Of a DNA stretch of 55,104 bases, positions 29,644-45,193 are shown one piece after another. Below the pieces are notes generated by a model that saw only the letters and a program-made list of their open reading frames with translations, had not been told where the DNA came from and ran no database searches. Source of the stretch: Burkholderiales bacterium (lineage in GTDB: Bacteria; Pseudomonadota; Gammaproteobacteria; Burkholderiales; Burkholderiaceae_C); assembly GCA_025350145.1 (NCBI GenBank), contig JANXYH010000063.1:1-55104 (forward strand), written 5' to 3'. Both the position numbers and the translations under genes were made by a program. The stretch's first letter is position 1. Each line of letters starts with the position of its first letter.

Positions 29644-30600
29644 TCAGCTCTCCCGGTCGCCCATCAGGCCCTTGGGCCTGAAGATCAGCATCAACACCAG
29701 CAGCAGGTAGGGAATGATGGGCGCGACCTGGGCAATCGTCGCGGTCCAGAGGTCGCCGCCAATGGAGTCGCGGGTCAGGGTGATGCCGACATGGCCGAGC
29801 AGATCGGCCACCGACACATTCAAGGCCACCGCAAAGGTCTGGATCAGGCCGATCAGCAGCGAGGCGATGAAGGCGCCGGGCAGCGAACCCAGGCCACCCA
29901 CCACCACCACCACGAACAGGATAGGGCCGAGCAGCGCCGCCATCGCCGGCTGCGTCACCAGCGCCGGCCCGGCGATCACCCCCGCCAGCGCGGCCAGGCC
30001 GCAGCCGACGCCAAACACCATCATGAACACCAGCGGCACGTTGTGGCCCAGCGCTCCGACCATGTTCGGATGGGTCAGCGCGGCGCGGATGATCAGGCCG
30101 ACCCGGGTGCGGGTGAGCAGCAGCAACAGGGCGATGAACACCGCCACCGACATCCCCAGCATGAACATGCGGAACGCCGGGTAGGTGGTCGTGAACAGCG
30201 TGAAGGCCGAGAAGTTCAGCAACTGCGGCACCCGGTAGTCGACCGGGATCTTGCCCCAGACCATCTGCACCAGTTCCTCGATGATGAAGGCCAGGCCAAA
30301 GGTGAACAGCAACTCGGCGACATGGCCATGCTTGTGCACCATGCGCAGGCCGTAGCGCTCGACCAGCGCACCGACCATGCCCACCAGCAGCGGCGCCAGC
30401 ACCAGCCCCGGCCAGTAGCCCACCGCCAGGCTGATCTGATAGCCGAAATACGCCCCCAGCATGTAGAAGCTGGCATGGGCGAAGTTCAGCACCCCCATCA
30501 TGCTGAAGATCAGCGTCAGGCCGCTGGCCAGCAGGAACAGCAGCAGGCCGTAGAGCAGGCCGTTGAGCGTCGAGAAAGTGATCAGCTCAAGCATGGCCAT
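29644..30600 (-). CDS. livH: Liv-type ABC transporter permease (LivH)
   Basis: 318 residues, about eight membrane helices. LTLIFSMMGVLNFAHASFYMLGAYFG at about 27-52 and VVGGLGSLPGAFIASLLIGLIQTF at about 235-258 are the LivH landmarks. It forms the translocation path with LivM. The gene lies 52 bases downstream of the receptor gene and two bases upstream of livM. The substrate follows the receptor, whose ligand is not known. Confidence 0.94.
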   Translation of the reverse strand: MAMLELITFSTLNGLLYGLLLFLLASGLTLIFSMMGVLNFAHASFYMLGAYFGYQISLAVGYWPGLVLAPLLVGMVGALVERYGLRMVHKHGHVAELLFTFGLAFIIEELVQMVWGKIPVDYRVPQLLNFSAFTLFTTTYPAFRMFMLGMSVAVFIALLLLLTRTRVGLIIRAALTHPNMVGALGHNVPLVFMMVFGVGCGLAALAGVIAGPALVTQPAMAALLGPILFVVVVVGGLGSLPGAFIASLLIGLIQTFAVALNVSVADLLGHVGITLTRDSIGGDLWTATIAQVAPIIPYLLLVLMLIFRPKGLMGDRES

Positions 30601-30652
30601 TGACGCCCGGGTCGGAGGGCCGCCATTCGTGTCAAACCCAAACTCGGCTGAT

Positions 30653-31900
30653 TCAACTCGGCGCCGTCATCTTGCAGGTCGTCGGCGTGATCGTGTCCGG
30701 GCCCTTGACCACGCTGGTGGTCTTCCAGCCCCAGCCTGTGCCTTCCTCGTCGTACTTGGTGCCCGAGCCGAACGAGGAGATGTACATGTCCTGGAACAGC
30801 GAATGGTCGCTGGGCCGCATGAATACCTCGGCGCCGATCGCGTTCTTGAATTTCATGTCGGCCAGGGCCGCCGCAACCTTCTTGGGATCGGCCGCCTTGG
30901 CGATATTCAGGGCATTGGCGAACATGTCCATTTGGTTCTTCATCCGCAGATACCACCAGCCCTGGTGACCGTTCCCGCCGTATTTCTTCAAGAAGGCATC
31001 GGCAAATGCCTCCATCTCAGGCGCCGGGACGTTGGTGTGCCACTCGCTGATCTGGTAAACGCGGTGGTCCAGGCCGGTCTGCTTGATCGCCGTAGGCGCA
31101 CCCGCACCGCCGGCGTAATAGGTGTACCAGTTGACCGCCAGGCCGGCGTCGGCCGCCGCCTTGAGCAGCAGCGCGATGTCATTGCCCCAGTTGCCGGTGA
31201 TGACCGAGTCGGCGCCGGAGGCCTTGATCTTGGCGATGTAGGGCGCAAAGTCGGTGACCTTGAGCAATGGGTGCACTTCGTCGCCGACCACCTGAACGTC
31301 CGGCCGCTTGGCCTTGAGCATCTCGTTGGCGGCCTTGCGCACGGAATGGCCGAAGGAGTAATCCTGGCCGATGATGTAGACCTTTTTGATCGCCTTCTGG
31401 TCTTTCATGTAATTCGTCAGGGCGGCCATCTTGATGTCCGCATTGGCATCCCAGCGGAAATGCCAGTAACTGCACTTCTCGTTCGTCAGGGCTGGGTCGA
31501 CCGCCGCATAGTTGAAATACAGCACTTCCTTGCCGGGATTGCGCTCGTTGTTTTTGGCGATGAATTCAGAAATAGCGATTGCCGCACCTGAGCCGTTGCC
31601 CTGGGTGATGAAGCGCACGCCCGCGTCGATGGCCTTCTGGACCTGCACCAGGCTCTCCTGCGGGCTGCCCTTGTTGTCGTAGGCCACCGCCTCAAGCTTC
31701 TGCCCGCCTAGCACCCCGCCTTTGGCGTTGATGCCCTCGATCAGGAATTGCAGATGCTTCAGGCCATGTTCACCGACCGAGGCGCCGCCGCCGGACAGCG
31801 GGTCGACATAGGCGATCTTGACTTGGGCCTGGGCGCAAAAGGCGCACAGCAGGGCGGCTGCGGCGATGGCGCTGCGCTGGGCAAACGGGGCTGAAGACAT
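30653..31900 (-). CDS. Liv-type ABC transporter substrate-binding protein of the beta-oxidation operon
   Basis: 415 residues with signal peptide 1-25 (ends CAQAQ), then VKIAYVDPLSGGGASVGEHGLKHLQFLIEGINAKGGVLGG. KKVYIIGQDYSFGHSVRKAANEML marks the second domain. The pattern of WHFRWDANADIKMAALTNY and EVLYFNYAAVDPAL belongs to a Burkholderiales receptor group next to acyl-CoA enzymes, rather than to true leucine receptors. It is 118 bases from the acyl-CoA ligase stop and begins the transport part of the operon. The cargo is most likely a carboxylic acid that the ligase then activates (inference). Confidence 0.93.
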   Translation of the reverse strand: MSSAPFAQRSAIAAAALLCAFCAQAQVKIAYVDPLSGGGASVGEHGLKHLQFLIEGINAKGGVLGGQKLEAVAYDNKGSPQESLVQVQKAIDAGVRFITQGNGSGAAIAISEFIAKNNERNPGKEVLYFNYAAVDPALTNEKCSYWHFRWDANADIKMAALTNYMKDQKAIKKVYIIGQDYSFGHSVRKAANEMLKAKRPDVQVVGDEVHPLLKVTDFAPYIAKIKASGADSVITGNWGNDIALLLKAAADAGLAVNWYTYYAGGAGAPTAIKQTGLDHRVYQISEWHTNVPAPEMEAFADAFLKKYGGNGHQGWWYLRMKNQMDMFANALNIAKAADPKKVAAALADMKFKNAIGAEVFMRPSDHSLFQDMYISSFGSGTKYDEEGTGWGWKTTSVVKGPDTITPTTCKMTAPS

Positions 31901-31992
31901 GGCGAGATCCTGACGGTTTCAAGGTAGCTGATGGTCACCGCGCACCATACCCGAGCTTGGGCTGCCGGTGGTTCAGGGACTTCCCGACAGGC

Positions 31993-32010
31993 CGGTCGCG
32001 GCGGCGACCG
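31993..32010 (-). terminator. Hairpin between the acyl-CoA ligase and receptor genes
   Basis: CGGTCGC-CGCC-GCGACCG on the minus strand, a perfect 7-bp stem with a 4-base loop, begins nine bases after the ligase stop. No T-run follows, so full termination is unlikely; it could stabilise or partly end the transcript in the 118-base spacer. Confidence 0.3.
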
Positions 32011-32018
32011 TTGGGAGC

Positions 32019-33650
32019 TCAGCCCGCCGGCAATTGGTAGTCCTTGAACTGCTCGCGCAGCTTGATCTTCTGGATCTTGCCGGTGGCGCCGAGCGGAATG
32101 CTGTCGACGAACAGCACATCGTCGGGCACCTGCCATTTGGCGATCTTGCCGGCGTAGAAATCGAGGATGTCCTGGCGGCTGACCTCCTGGCCGGGCTTCT
32201 TTATCACCACCAGGATCGGCCGCTCGTCCCACTTCGGGTGCGGCACCGAGATGCAGGCGGCCATCGCCACGCCGGGGTGGGCCATGGCGATGTTCTCGAC
32301 ATCGATCGAACTGATCCACTCGCCTCCGGACTTGATTACGTCCTTGCTGCGGTCGGTGATCTGCAGGAAACCGTCGGTGTCAATCGTCGCCACGTCGCCG
32401 GTCGGGAACCAATGGCCAGGCAGCAGCGGGTCGCCGCCCTCGCCCTTGAAGTAGGACTGGATGATCCACGGCCCCTTGACCAGCAGGTCACCGGCGGATT
32501 GGCCGTCCCAGGGCAGGTCGCGGCCGTCGGGGTCGACGATGCGCAGCTCGACGCCGAACACCGCCCGGCCCTGCTTGACCAGCACCGCCATCTGCTGCTC
32601 GGCCGGCAAACGGGTCTGGTGCAGCTTGAGGTTGCAGACCGTGCCCAGCGGCGACATCTCGGTCATGCCCCAGGCGTGCAGCACGGTCACGCCGTAGGTG
32701 TCCTTGAAGCTGGCGATCATCGCCGGCGGACAGGCCGAGCCACCGATCACGGTCGATTTCAGGGTCGAGAACCGCAGCCCATGCTGGGCCATGTGGTTGA
32801 GCAGCCCGAGCCAGACCGTGGGCACGCCGGCGGCCATGGTCACGCCCTCGGACTCGATCAAGTCATGCACCGACTTGCCGTCCAGCGCGGCGCCGGGAAA
32901 GACCAGCTTGGCGCCGGTCATCGCCGCCGCATAGGGGATGCCCCAGGCGTTGACATGGAACATCGGCACCACCGGCAGGATCGATTCACGCGCCGACAGG
33001 CCCATCGCGTCGGGCATCGCCGCGCCGTAGGCATGCAGCACCGACGAGCGGTGGCTGTAGAGCGCACCCTTGGGGTTGCCGGTGGTGCCGCTGGTGTAGC
33101 AGAGCGCGGCGGCGCTGCGTTCGTCAAACTCGGGCCAGTCGTACTGGTCGGACTCGCCAGCGATCCAGGCCTCGTAGCTGCGCAGGCCGGCGATGCCACT
33201 GTCGGCGGGCAGCGCGTCGGCGTCGCACAGCGCGATCCAGTGCTTGACGGTCGTGCATTTGGACCAGATCGCCTTGACGATCGGCAAGAAGCTCAAGTCG
33301 AAGCACAGCACCTGGTCCTCGGCATGGTTGGCGATCCAGGCGACCTGCTCGGGCACCAGCCGCGGGTTGATGGTGTGCACCACCCGGCCGCTGCCGCTGA
33401 TGCCGTAGTACAGCTCGAAGTGGCGGTAGCCGTTCCAGGCCAGCGTGCCGACCCGATCACTGAAGGCCAGGCCGAGCCGGTCCAGCGCGCCGGCCACGCG
33501 CCGCGCCCGCACCGCCGCGTCGGCATAGGTGTAGCGGTGCAGATCGCCCTCGACCCGGCGCGAGACGATCTCGGCGCTGCGGTGGTGGCGCGCGGCGAAT
33601 TCGATCAGCGACGAGATCAGCAGCGGTTGGTCTTGCATCAGTCCGAGCAT
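32019..33650 (-). CDS. Medium/long-chain fatty acyl-CoA ligase
   Basis: 543 residues from the ATG at 33648-33650, with GGAGA five bases upstream. AMP-forming motifs: P-loop [19 protein letters not shown]5 [11 protein letters not shown]7 [12 protein letters not shown]8 [14 protein letters not shown], and catalytic Lys in [19 protein letters not shown] after the P-loop is typical of medium-chain (AlkK-like) ligases. It makes acyl-CoA from the acid taken up by the adjacent Liv system. It opens the 15-gene minus-strand run and is divergent from selO across 92 bases, where its promoter should lie. Confidence 0.95.
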   Translation of the reverse strand: MLGLMQDQPLLISSLIEFAARHHRSAEIVSRRVEGDLHRYTYADAAVRARRVAGALDRLGLAFSDRVGTLAWNGYRHFELYYGISGSGRVVHTINPRLVPEQVAWIANHAEDQVLCFDLSFLPIVKAIWSKCTTVKHWIALCDADALPADSGIAGLRSYEAWIAGESDQYDWPEFDERSAAALCYTSGTTGNPKGALYSHRSSVLHAYGAAMPDAMGLSARESILPVVPMFHVNAWGIPYAAAMTGAKLVFPGAALDGKSVHDLIESEGVTMAAGVPTVWLGLLNHMAQHGLRFSTLKSTVIGGSACPPAMIASFKDTYGVTVLHAWGMTEMSPLGTVCNLKLHQTRLPAEQQMAVLVKQGRAVFGVELRIVDPDGRDLPWDGQSAGDLLVKGPWIIQSYFKGEGGDPLLPGHWFPTGDVATIDTDGFLQITDRSKDVIKSGGEWISSIDVENIAMAHPGVAMAACISVPHPKWDERPILVVIKKPGQEVSRQDILDFYAGKIAKWQVPDDVLFVDSIPLGATGKIQKIKLREQFKDYQLPAG

Positions 33651-33742
33651 CGGGGTCTCCAGGTCGCCAGGGCGGTATGGGCAGGTCGCGGGGCGGGCGC
33701 CAGCGGCTCTGCAGCCGGCGGCGGATGCGCGGCAGGCCGACA

Positions 33743-35250
<1,508 letters not shown>

Positions 35251-35254
<4 letters not shown>

Positions 35255-35703
35255 TCAACCCCTTCAAGCGCGCCACCGGCGCCGAGCCCCACGGCCACGA
35301 CGACGCCCGCTACCCGGTGCGCAAGACTGAAGCGCAGTGGCGCGAGCAGCTCGACCCGGGCCAGTTCAAGGTCGCCCGCCAGGCCGCCACCGAGCGGCCC
35401 TTCACCGGCAAGTTCTGGGACCATTGGGCAGACGGCGTCTACCGCTGCGTCGGCTGCGCGACCGAGCTGTTCCGCAGCAACACCAAGTTCGACGCCGGCT
35501 GCGGCTGGCCGAGCTATTACGAGGAGATCGCCCCCGGGCGGGTCGAGCGCATCACCGACGCCAGCCTGGGCATGCTGCGGGTGGAGGTGCGCTGCGCCGC
35601 CTGCGGCACCCACCTTGGCCATGTCTTCGACGACGGCCCGCTGCCCAGCGGCGAGCGCTACTGCATCAACTCGGCGGCGATCGACTTCGCGGCCGCGAGC
35701 TGA
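35251..35703 (+). CDS. msrB: Peptide-methionine (R)-S-oxide reductase MsrB
   Basis: 150 residues. Structural zinc cysteines Cys66/Cys69 (RCVGC) and Cys115/Cys118 (RCAAC), catalytic Cys138 in ERYCINS, and CGWPSYYE and [12 protein letters not shown] complete the SelR domain. The first 20 residues are an extension ([20 protein letters not shown]). It reduces R-methionine sulfoxide in proteins, using thioredoxin. The start ATG overlaps the selO stop, so SelO and MsrB are coupled, which suits a joint redox role. Confidence 0.95.
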
Positions 35704-35767
35704 GGCCAGCGCCGCCCACGCAGCAGGGGCAGGCGCGGCAAGTTGGCCCGTCTACACTCCGGCCCGC

Positions 35768-36418
35768 ATGAAAATCCTTCTCGACTTTTTGCCGATCCTG
35801 CTGTTCTTCGCCACCTTCAAGTACGCCGAAGGCAACAAGGATTGGGCAGCGGCCTTCGCCACCGAGCACCTCGGTTTCATCGTCTCCGGCGGCAAGGTCG
35901 GGCTAGAAGAAGCGCCGGTGCTGCTGGCCACCGTGGTGGTGGTGCTGGCCACCCTGGCCCAGGTCACCTGGCTCAAGGCGCGCGGCCGCAAGGTCGACCT
36001 GATGCTCTGGATCAGCCTGGGCTTGGTGGTGGTGCTGGGCGGCCTGACGGTCTGGTTCCACAGCGACACCTTCATTAAATGGAAACCCAGCGTGCTGTAT
36101 TGGGCAATGGGCGCGGCGTTCTGGATCACCCCGGTATTCTTCAATCGCGATCTGCTGCGCACCCTGATGGGCGAACAACTCAAACTGCCCGATCCGGTCT
36201 GGCGCCGCCTGAATATGGCCTGGATGGGATTCTTCGCCGGCATGGGCGTGCTCAACCTCTGGGTCGCCTACAACTTCAGCACCGCCACCTGGGTCAATTT
36301 TAAGTTGTTTGGCGGGCTCGGCCTGATGGTGGTCTTCACCTTGGCGCAAGGCATCTACCTCAGCCGGCATTTGCCGAATGATTCCGCCGAAACGCCGCCC
36401 AAGACCGGCGCGAATTGA
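35768..36418 (+). CDS. yciB: Inner-membrane septation protein YciB
   Basis: 216 residues, a five- or six-helix membrane protein that begins MKILLDFLPILLFFATFKYAEG and contains WKPSVLYWAMGAAFW, LNMAWMGFFAGMGVLNLWVAYN and FKLFGGLGLMVVFTLAQGIYL, all family features. It links to cell-envelope synthesis and divisome proteins. It is 64 bases after msrB and six bases before the bolA-like gene. The C-terminal tail PNDSAETPPKTGAN is polar. Assigned by family only. Confidence 0.94.
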   Translation: MKILLDFLPILLFFATFKYAEGNKDWAAAFATEHLGFIVSGGKVGLEEAPVLLATVVVVLATLAQVTWLKARGRKVDLMLWISLGLVVVLGGLTVWFHSDTFIKWKPSVLYWAMGAAFWITPVFFNRDLLRTLMGEQLKLPDPVWRRLNMAWMGFFAGMGVLNLWVAYNFSTATWVNFKLFGGLGLMVVFTLAQGIYLSRHLPNDSAETPPKTGAN

Positions 36419-36424
36419 TTGCGG

Positions 36425-36694
36425 ATGGCCATGGACAGCGTCACCGCCGAATTGATTGAAACCACTTTGCGCGCCGCCCTGGGCGAGATCGCGGCGCTCG
36501 AGGTGGTGAATGAAAGCCATTTGCATGTCGGCCATGCCGGTGCGGCCCAAGGCTCGCATTGGCGGGTGCGGATTGCCTGCCGCCAAATGACTGGCCTGAG
36601 CCTGCTGGCCAAACACCGCTTGGTGTATGACGCACTGCACCTGGTCATTCCCCAAGGGATTCACGCCCTGGCCATCGAGGCGCGCGGCCTGTAG
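36425..36694 (+). CDS. bolA: BolA-family protein
   Basis: 89 residues; the ATG at 36425 is preferred, and 36431 is possible. ALEVVNESHLHVGHAGAAQGSHWRV contains the BolA His and the LxVxDeS-type segment, followed by LLAKHRLVYDALHLVIPQGIHALAI, the class-II KH-like helix and strand. Such proteins bind monothiol glutaredoxin and [2Fe-2S] clusters. It is placed between yciB and the parvulin gene, as in many Burkholderiales. Confidence 0.92.
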   Translation: MAMDSVTAELIETTLRAALGEIAALEVVNESHLHVGHAGAAQGSHWRVRIACRQMTGLSLLAKHRLVYDALHLVIPQGIHALAIEARGL

Positions 36695-36758
36695 CACCGG
36701 CACCGGTCCAGTCGCCGACCGCCGCCATTCACTTTCCATTTTCCAACCCATCATTCCC

Positions 36759-37568
36759 ATGACCCGACCTACCTTTGCTCTGCGTGCCAGCGTTCTGGCC
36801 GTCGCCGTTCTGCTGCCGCTGGCGGCCGCGGCGCAAAACATCGCCATCGTCAACGGCAAGGCCGTGCCCAAGGCCAGGCTGGAATTGCTGCTGGAGCAGG
36901 CCAAACGCTCAGGCCAGCAAATCACCCCAGAAATCGAAGGCCAAGCCCGGGAGCAGGTGGTGCTGCGCGAGATATTCGGCCAAGAGGCCGAAAAGCGCAG
37001 CGTCGCGACGCTGCCTGAATTCAAGGCGCAAATGGAGTTGGCGCGCCAGAGCATCCTGATCCGCGAGCTGTTCCAAGATTACACGCGCAAAAACCCGGCG
37101 ACCGACGCCGAGGCCAAGGCCGAGTATGACAAGGTCAAGACCCAGCAAGCCGCTGGTACCGAGTACCGCGCCCGCCATATCCTGGTCGAAAGCGAAGACG
37201 AGGCCAAGGCGCTGATCGCGCAGATCAAGGGCGGCGCCAAGTTCGAGGACCTGGCCAAGGCCAAATCCAAGGATCCGGGTTCCGGCGAAAATGGTGGCGA
37301 CCTGGATTTCGCCAAACCCGAAAACTATGTCCCAGAATTCAGCAAAGCAATGACCGCGCTGAAAAAGGGCGAAATGACCGAGACCGCCGTCAAGAGCCAG
37401 TTCGGCTGGCACATCATTCGCCTGGACGATGTCCGCGAGGCGAAATTCCCGGAGTTTGACGGGGTCAAAGAGCAACTCAAGCAGCAGGTCGGCCAAGCCA
37501 AACTACAAAAATTCCAGGAAAGCCTGCGTAAGGCAGCCAAGACGGATTACAAGTTCGGCGGGCTGTGA
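36759..37568 (+). CDS. Periplasmic parvulin-type peptidyl-prolyl isomerase
   Basis: 269 residues, signal peptide 1-25 (ends LAAAAQ), a SurA-like N-terminal helical part to about 125, then the parvulin domain: YRARHILVESEDEAKALIAQIKGGAKFEDLA, SKDPGSGENGGDLDF and FGWHIIRLDDVRE. It folds outer-membrane or secreted proteins by cis-trans isomerisation at proline. It is a stand-alone, single-domain member rather than SurA. The stop TGA is inside the first copy of the 32-bp tandem repeat. Confidence 0.95.
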   Translation: MTRPTFALRASVLAVAVLLPLAAAAQNIAIVNGKAVPKARLELLLEQAKRSGQQITPEIEGQAREQVVLREIFGQEAEKRSVATLPEFKAQMELARQSILIRELFQDYTRKNPATDAEAKAEYDKVKTQQAAGTEYRARHILVESEDEAKALIAQIKGGAKFEDLAKAKSKDPGSGENGGDLDFAKPENYVPEFSKAMTALKKGEMTETAVKSQFGWHIIRLDDVREAKFPEFDGVKEQLKQQVGQAKLQKFQESLRKAAKTDYKFGGL

Positions 37569-37658
37569 GCCTGCGGGTGGCCGCGCTCAGCGGCCAGTGA
37601 GCCCGCGGGTGGCCGCGCTCAGCGGCCAGTGAGCCCGCGGGTGGCCGCGCTCAGCGGC
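37566..37658. repeat. 32-bp tandem repeat, nearly three copies, at two convergent gene ends
   Basis: Copies start at 37566, 37598 and 37630: TGAGCCTGCGGGTGGCC... then two copies with one change (T to C). Copies 1 and 2 carry GGCCGC-GCTCA-GCGGCC, a 6-bp hairpin; copy 3 loses the right arm (GCGGCT). The first copy contains the ppiC-type stop, and the third contains the stop of the convergent ABC gene (37651). It probably serves as, or has replaced, a bidirectional terminator. Confidence 0.88.
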
Positions 37659-38337
37659 TGACCAGGCGCCCGGCCTCGATCACCAACTGGCGCTCGCAGC
37701 GCGCCGCGATCGCGCTGTCGTGGGTGACCATCACCAGGGTCGTGCCGCGCTCGCGGTTCATCTCGAACATCAGTGCCATCACCTGCGCCCCGGTGGCGTG
37801 GTCCAGGCTGCCAGTGGGCTCGTCGGCCAGCAACACGGCGGGCTCGACCACGAAGGCCCGCGCCAGCGCCACGCGCTGCTGCTCACCGCCCGAGAGCGTG
37901 CGCGGGTAGTGGCGCAGGCGCTGCGCCAGGCCGACCCGGCTGAGCATCTCGCTGGCCTTGGCGCGGGCATCGCGGCGGCCCAGCAGCTCCAGCGGCAGCA
38001 TCACGTTTTCCAGTGCCGAGAGGTGCGCCAAAAGCTGGAAGCTCTGGAAGACGAAGCCGAGCAGGCGGGCGCGCAGTGCCGCCCGGGGGTCCTCGCCGAG
38101 GGCAAAAATGTCGTGGCCGGCCAGGCGCACGGTGCCGGCATTGGGCCTGTCCAGGCCGGCGATGATCGCCAGCAGGGTGCTCTTGCCCGAGCCCGAGGCG
38201 CCGACGATGGCCGTGGACTGCCGCGCCGGCAGGCTGAAGTCGATGTCGTGGAGAATCGTCAGCGTGCCGGTGGAATCGGTCACCGACCGGGTGACATGGT
38301 CGACCACGATGATGGGCTCTGGCGGGGAATCGGGCAT
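37651..38337 (-). CDS. ybbA: LolD/YbbA-like ABC ATP-binding protein (orphan)
   Basis: 228 residues. Walker A GASGSGKSTLLAIIAGLD, Q-loop FVFQSFQLL, signature LSGGEQQRVALARAF, Walker B LLADEPTGSLD and H-loop VMVTHDSAIA, all intact. The family acts with MacB/LolCE-type permeases in lipoprotein or toxin extrusion, not in uptake. In E. coli ybbA adjoins a permease gene and is divergent from tesA; here the divergent tesA is present, but the next gene downstream is a convergent parvulin, and no permease is in the window. The start codon shares bases with that of tesA. Confidence 0.92.
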   Translation of the reverse strand: MPDSPPEPIIVVDHVTRSVTDSTGTLTILHDIDFSLPARQSTAIVGASGSGKSTLLAIIAGLDRPNAGTVRLAGHDIFALGEDPRAALRARLLGFVFQSFQLLAHLSALENVMLPLELLGRRDARAKASEMLSRVGLAQRLRHYPRTLSGGEQQRVALARAFVVEPAVLLADEPTGSLDHATGAQVMALMFEMNRERGTTLVMVTHDSAIAARCERQLVIEAGRLVSR

Positions 38338-39001
38338 GGCTGCGGGGCTGTCGCGACGGACTTGGGCGGTTTCAGGGCTGGCGCACTGTAGCGCCCTGGT
38401 CCTGTCGTCTGCCCTGCCATCTGCGCTGGCGGCAGCGCCAGCCAGCCCGCTGCTGGTGGTCCTGGGCGACAGCCTGTCGGCCGAGTACGGCCTGGAGCGC
38501 GGCAGCGGCTGGGTGGCCTTGCTGGAGCGCAGGCTGGCCCAGGACAAGATCGCCGCCCGCGTGGTCAACGCCAGCATCAGCGGCGACACCACCTCGGGTG
38601 GCCGCTCGCGTCTGCCCGAGTTGCTCAAGGCCCAGCGGCCTACGCATCTGCTGATCGAGTTGGGCGGCAACGACGCCCTGCGCGGCCTGCCGCTGGCCGC
38701 GACCCGCGACAACCTGCTGGCCATGACCCGTGCCGCCAAGGCCGCAGGCGCCAAGGTGATGTTGATCGGCATGCAGGTGCCGCCCAACTTCGGCGCCAGG
38801 TTCGGCGCCGACTTTGCCGCCGTGTTTGCCGATGTCGCCAAGGCCGAGGGCACGGCCCTGGTGCCGTTCCTGCTGGCCGGTGTCGCCGACCGGCCAGACG
38901 CCGACAGCTTGTTTCAGCCGGACCGCATCCACCCCAAGGCCCAAGCCCACCCGACCATGCTGGCCAATGTCTGGCCGGTGCTGCGGCCCTGGTTGAGGTA
39001 A
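38336..39001 (+). CDS. tesA: Arylesterase/lysophospholipase, SGNH family (TesA)
   Basis: 221 residues with a signal peptide (about 1-33, ends ALAAA). Catalytic Ser46 in LGDSLSAEYG (block I), Gly in SISGDTTSGG (block II), IELGGNDALRG (block III) and Asp/His in PDRIHPKAQAH (block V). It hydrolyses acyl-CoA, esters or lysophospholipids in the periplasm. The start ATG (38336-38338) overlaps the divergent ATPase ATG by two bases; a later non-ATG start would remove the signal peptide, so this start is favoured. It ends three bases before the convergent def stop. Confidence 0.94.
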   Translation: MAAGLSRRTWAVSGLAHCSALVLSSALPSALAAAPASPLLVVLGDSLSAEYGLERGSGWVALLERRLAQDKIAARVVNASISGDTTSGGRSRLPELLKAQRPTHLLIELGGNDALRGLPLAATRDNLLAMTRAAKAAGAKVMLIGMQVPPNFGARFGADFAAVFADVAKAEGTALVPFLLAGVADRPDADSLFQPDRIHPKAQAHPTMLANVWPVLRPWLR

Positions 39002-39004
39002 GGC

Positions 39005-44444
<5,440 letters not shown>

Positions 44445-44448
<4 letters not shown>

Positions 44449-45167
44449 CCTGGTCCATCCTGGCGCGCGACGCCGACGGCAGCCTCGGCATCGCCATCGC
44501 CAGCAAGTTCTTTGCCGTCGGCGCACTGTGTATCCACAGCCGACGCGGTGTCGGTGTGCTCGCCACCCAGGCGCTGATGAACCCCTTGTACGGCGCCGCC
44601 GGGCTGGACCTGCTGGCCCAGGGACTGGCGGCCGAGACGGTGCTGGCGCGGCTGACCGCGGGCGATGCCGGCCGGCCGGTGCGCCAGGTCCACGCCCTGC
44701 CGGCCAACGGGCCAGGCGCGGCCCACACCGGCGAGGCCTGCGTGGACTGGTGCGGCCACAGCCTGGAGCCCGACTTCAGCGTCGCCGGCAACATGCTGGC
44801 CGGGCCGCAGGTGCTGGCCGCCACCGCCCGGGCCTTTCGCGACAGCCAGGGCCAGCCCTTGGCCGAGCGGCTGATGGCGGCGATGGCCGCAGGCGAGGCC
44901 GCCGGCGGCGACAAGCGCGGCAGGCAGTCGGTGGCGCTGCGCATCCACGGCGACGAGGATTACCCGCAGCTCGACCTGCGGGTCGACGACCATGCCGAGC
45001 CCATGGCCGAGTTGCGCCGCCTCTACGCCGTCAGCCTGGAGCGCTTCCAGCCTTTTGCCGCCTGCCTGGCCGGGCGGCATGATCCGGTCGGCCTGACCGA
45101 CCGTGCCGCAATCGAGGCCAGGATCGGACAATTCCAAGCCGCTCGGGGCATCACGCCCCGGCCATGA
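44445..45167 (+). CDS. DUF1028 protein, probable Ntn-type hydrolase fold
   Basis: 240 residues from the ATG overlapping the peptidase stop. MTWSILARDADGSLGIAIASKFFAVGALC and GVGVLATQALMNPLYGAAGLDLL are the conserved N-terminal half of the family. Loss of Met1 would leave Thr2, which suits the N-terminal nucleophile fold to which I believe the family is assigned; activity has not been shown to my knowledge. DUF1028 genes often stand near peptide transporters, gamma-glutamyltransferase and RidA, and do here. The residual C-terminal part (about 205-240) is a linker-like helix. Confidence 0.88.
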
Positions 45168-45193
45168 CACCCGCCCGCCGGAGATAACCACCC

